This document shows positions 63,158 to 64,000 of a DNA stretch of 64,000 nt, piece after piece. The notes under the pieces were generated by a model, which worked only from the letters and a program-made list of their open reading frames with translations, did not search any database and was not told the origin of the DNA. Both the position numbers and the translations under genes were made by a program. Numbering within the stretch: the stretch's first letter is position 1; each line of letters begins with the position of its first letter. Origin of the DNA: Peptococcaceae bacterium UBA7702 (GTDB lineage: Bacteria > Bacillota > Dehalobacteriia > UBA7702). The stretch covers positions 1 to 64,000 of the forward strand of contig DLGE01000007.1 in NCBI GenBank assembly GCA_002482535.1, in the 5' to 3' direction.

Positions 63158-64000
63158 TTATTGTTTCCTTCCTTTTTGGTGACAGTATTTGCGAATCAGG
63201 CGGCTGGCTTTGCTTTGGGAGATTTTCAAAACCCGCGCCACTTCATAGGAACTGCCGCATTCTTCATAGCAACCGACGATGATATCCTTCTCCACCTCCG
63301 CCAGGGCCTGCTCTAAAGAGCCTTTCCCCTCCCCGGCGCCGCTTTCCGTGGCCACCTGAAAGCGGATTTGGTCGGGGAGATGGTGGGTATCGATGATATC
63401 CTCCGGCGCCATGGCCACGAGGCGTTCGATGGTGTTGTCCATTTCTCGGATATTCCCCGGCCAGCGGTATTGGGACAGCACGTCAATGGCCGCATCGGAA
63501 ATGCGGCGATTCATGCCGTAACGGCGGTTATAGCGTTCCATCAGGTGGGTGATCATAGGCAGAATGTCCATGGTGCGTTCCCTGATCGGCGGGATCGTGA
63601 TTTCAAAAACATTGATCAAATAATAGAGATCCTCCCGAAATTCCCCTTTGGCCACCAATTCGTGAAGGTTGCGGTCGGTGGCGGCAATGAGCCGGCAATC
63701 GATGGGAATCCCTTTGCGGCCGCCGATGGGGCGATAAACCTGCTCATGCAGGTCATAAAGGAACCGGGTTTGCAACGATAGGGGCAGCGCGTCGATTTCA
63801 TCAAGAAAAAGAGTGCCGCCGGCGGCGACATCGATCATCCCCGGTTTTACCGGTTCTCCGGGGCCGCCTTCTAAACCGAAAAGTTCCTCCGCCAGCTGTT
63901 CGCCGGACATCGCGGCACAGTTCAAACTGACAAAAGCGCCGTTTCTGCGGTTGCTGTAGCGATGGATATATTGGCCCAGCATCACCTTGCCGGTACCACT
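63158..64000 (-). CDS. NtrC/TyrR-type AAA+ transcriptional regulator lacking GAFTGA (5' part outside the window)
   Basis: The 3' ~280 codons of a sigma-54-interaction-domain regulator. Visible are the end of Walker A (SGTGK, 63986-64000), Walker B GGTLFLDEIDALP, the R-finger region (FREDLYYLINVFEI) and RWPGNIREMDNTIERL. The C-terminal helix-turn-helix SSYEVARVLKISQSKASRLI is of TyrR type. The GAFTGA loop that contacts sigma-54 is missing: ELFGLEGG runs directly into PGEPVKPGMID. The protein more likely acts on sigma-A promoters, like TyrR, and probably controls the adjacent mttB genes. Confidence 0.85.
   Translation of the reverse strand, partial: SGTGKVMLGQYIHRYSNRRNGAFVSLNCAAMSGEQLAEELFGLEGGPGEPVKPGMIDVAAGGTLFLDEIDALPLSLQTRFLYDLHEQVYRPIGGRKGIPIDCRLIAATDRNLHELVAKGEFREDLYYLINVFEITIPPIRERTMDILPMITHLMERYNRRYGMNRRISDAAIDVLSQYRWPGNIREMDNTIERLVAMAPEDIIDTHHLPDQIRFQVATESGAGEGKGSLEQALAEVEKDIIVGCYEECGSSYEVARVLKISQSKASRLIRKYCHQKGRKQ

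Overview
The window looks like chromosomal DNA of an anaerobic, moderate-GC Bacillota species, probably Clostridia-like. The evidence is a monoderm-type surface (SLH domains, a class B sortase with a cell-wall-anchored substrate, several lipoproteins), a FabK-type fatty acid operon, strong GGAGG ribosome sites, consensus sigma-A promoters, and two trimethylamine methyltransferase genes that need UAG to be read as pyrrolysine. No tRNA, rRNA, CRISPR array or intact transposase was seen.

Layout. 1-10.2 kb: tail of a FIVAR-like repeat protein, a lipoprotein, a GldA/F/G-like ABC export operon with a DUF4340 protein, a D,D-carboxypeptidase, a deacetylase-fold protein without its metal ligands, and a DUF815 ATPase. 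10.5-17 kb: M29 aminopeptidase, uridine kinase-like enzyme, a small membrane protein, an SLH-anchored subtilase and a small Cys-rich protein. 17.1-26.8 kb: a twelve-gene type II fatty acid operon (acpP-fabK-fabD-fabG-accB-fabZ-accC-accD-accA-thioesterase-fabF-fabF2) from a perfect consensus promoter, divergent from a TetR regulator. 27.8-36.1 kb: lipoprotein, a stand-alone eutBC pair, an EamA transporter, bipA, a sortase and its surface protein. 36.5-51.3 kb: a seventeen-gene ethanolamine microcompartment operon mixing Eut parts (S, P, B, C, A, L, T, J, N, Q, M, E) with Pdu parts (PduS, PduT, PduL), headed by a HAD phosphatase gene and a consensus promoter. 52.3-64 kb: a methylamine/quaternary amine island with one non-Pyl MttB homologue, a DMT-type transporter, three choline-kinase-like proteins, two tandem Pyl-type mttB genes and the 3' part of a TyrR/NtrC-type regulator.

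How the parts may work together. Ethanolamine ammonia-lyase makes acetaldehyde inside the shell. EutE converts it to acetyl-CoA and PduL to acetyl phosphate, EutT and PduS keep adenosylcobalamin supplied, and EutA reactivates the lyase. The MttB enzymes would pass methyl groups from trimethylamine or quaternary amines to a corrinoid protein that is not encoded here. Choline-type head groups link the two halves chemically (inference). The most unusual observations are the two in-frame amber codons at the pyrrolysine site, the mix of sense and stop use of UAG, the amine island around them, a probable AUA start for the sortase, and two families of small non-coding repeats with imperfect terminal inverted repeats.
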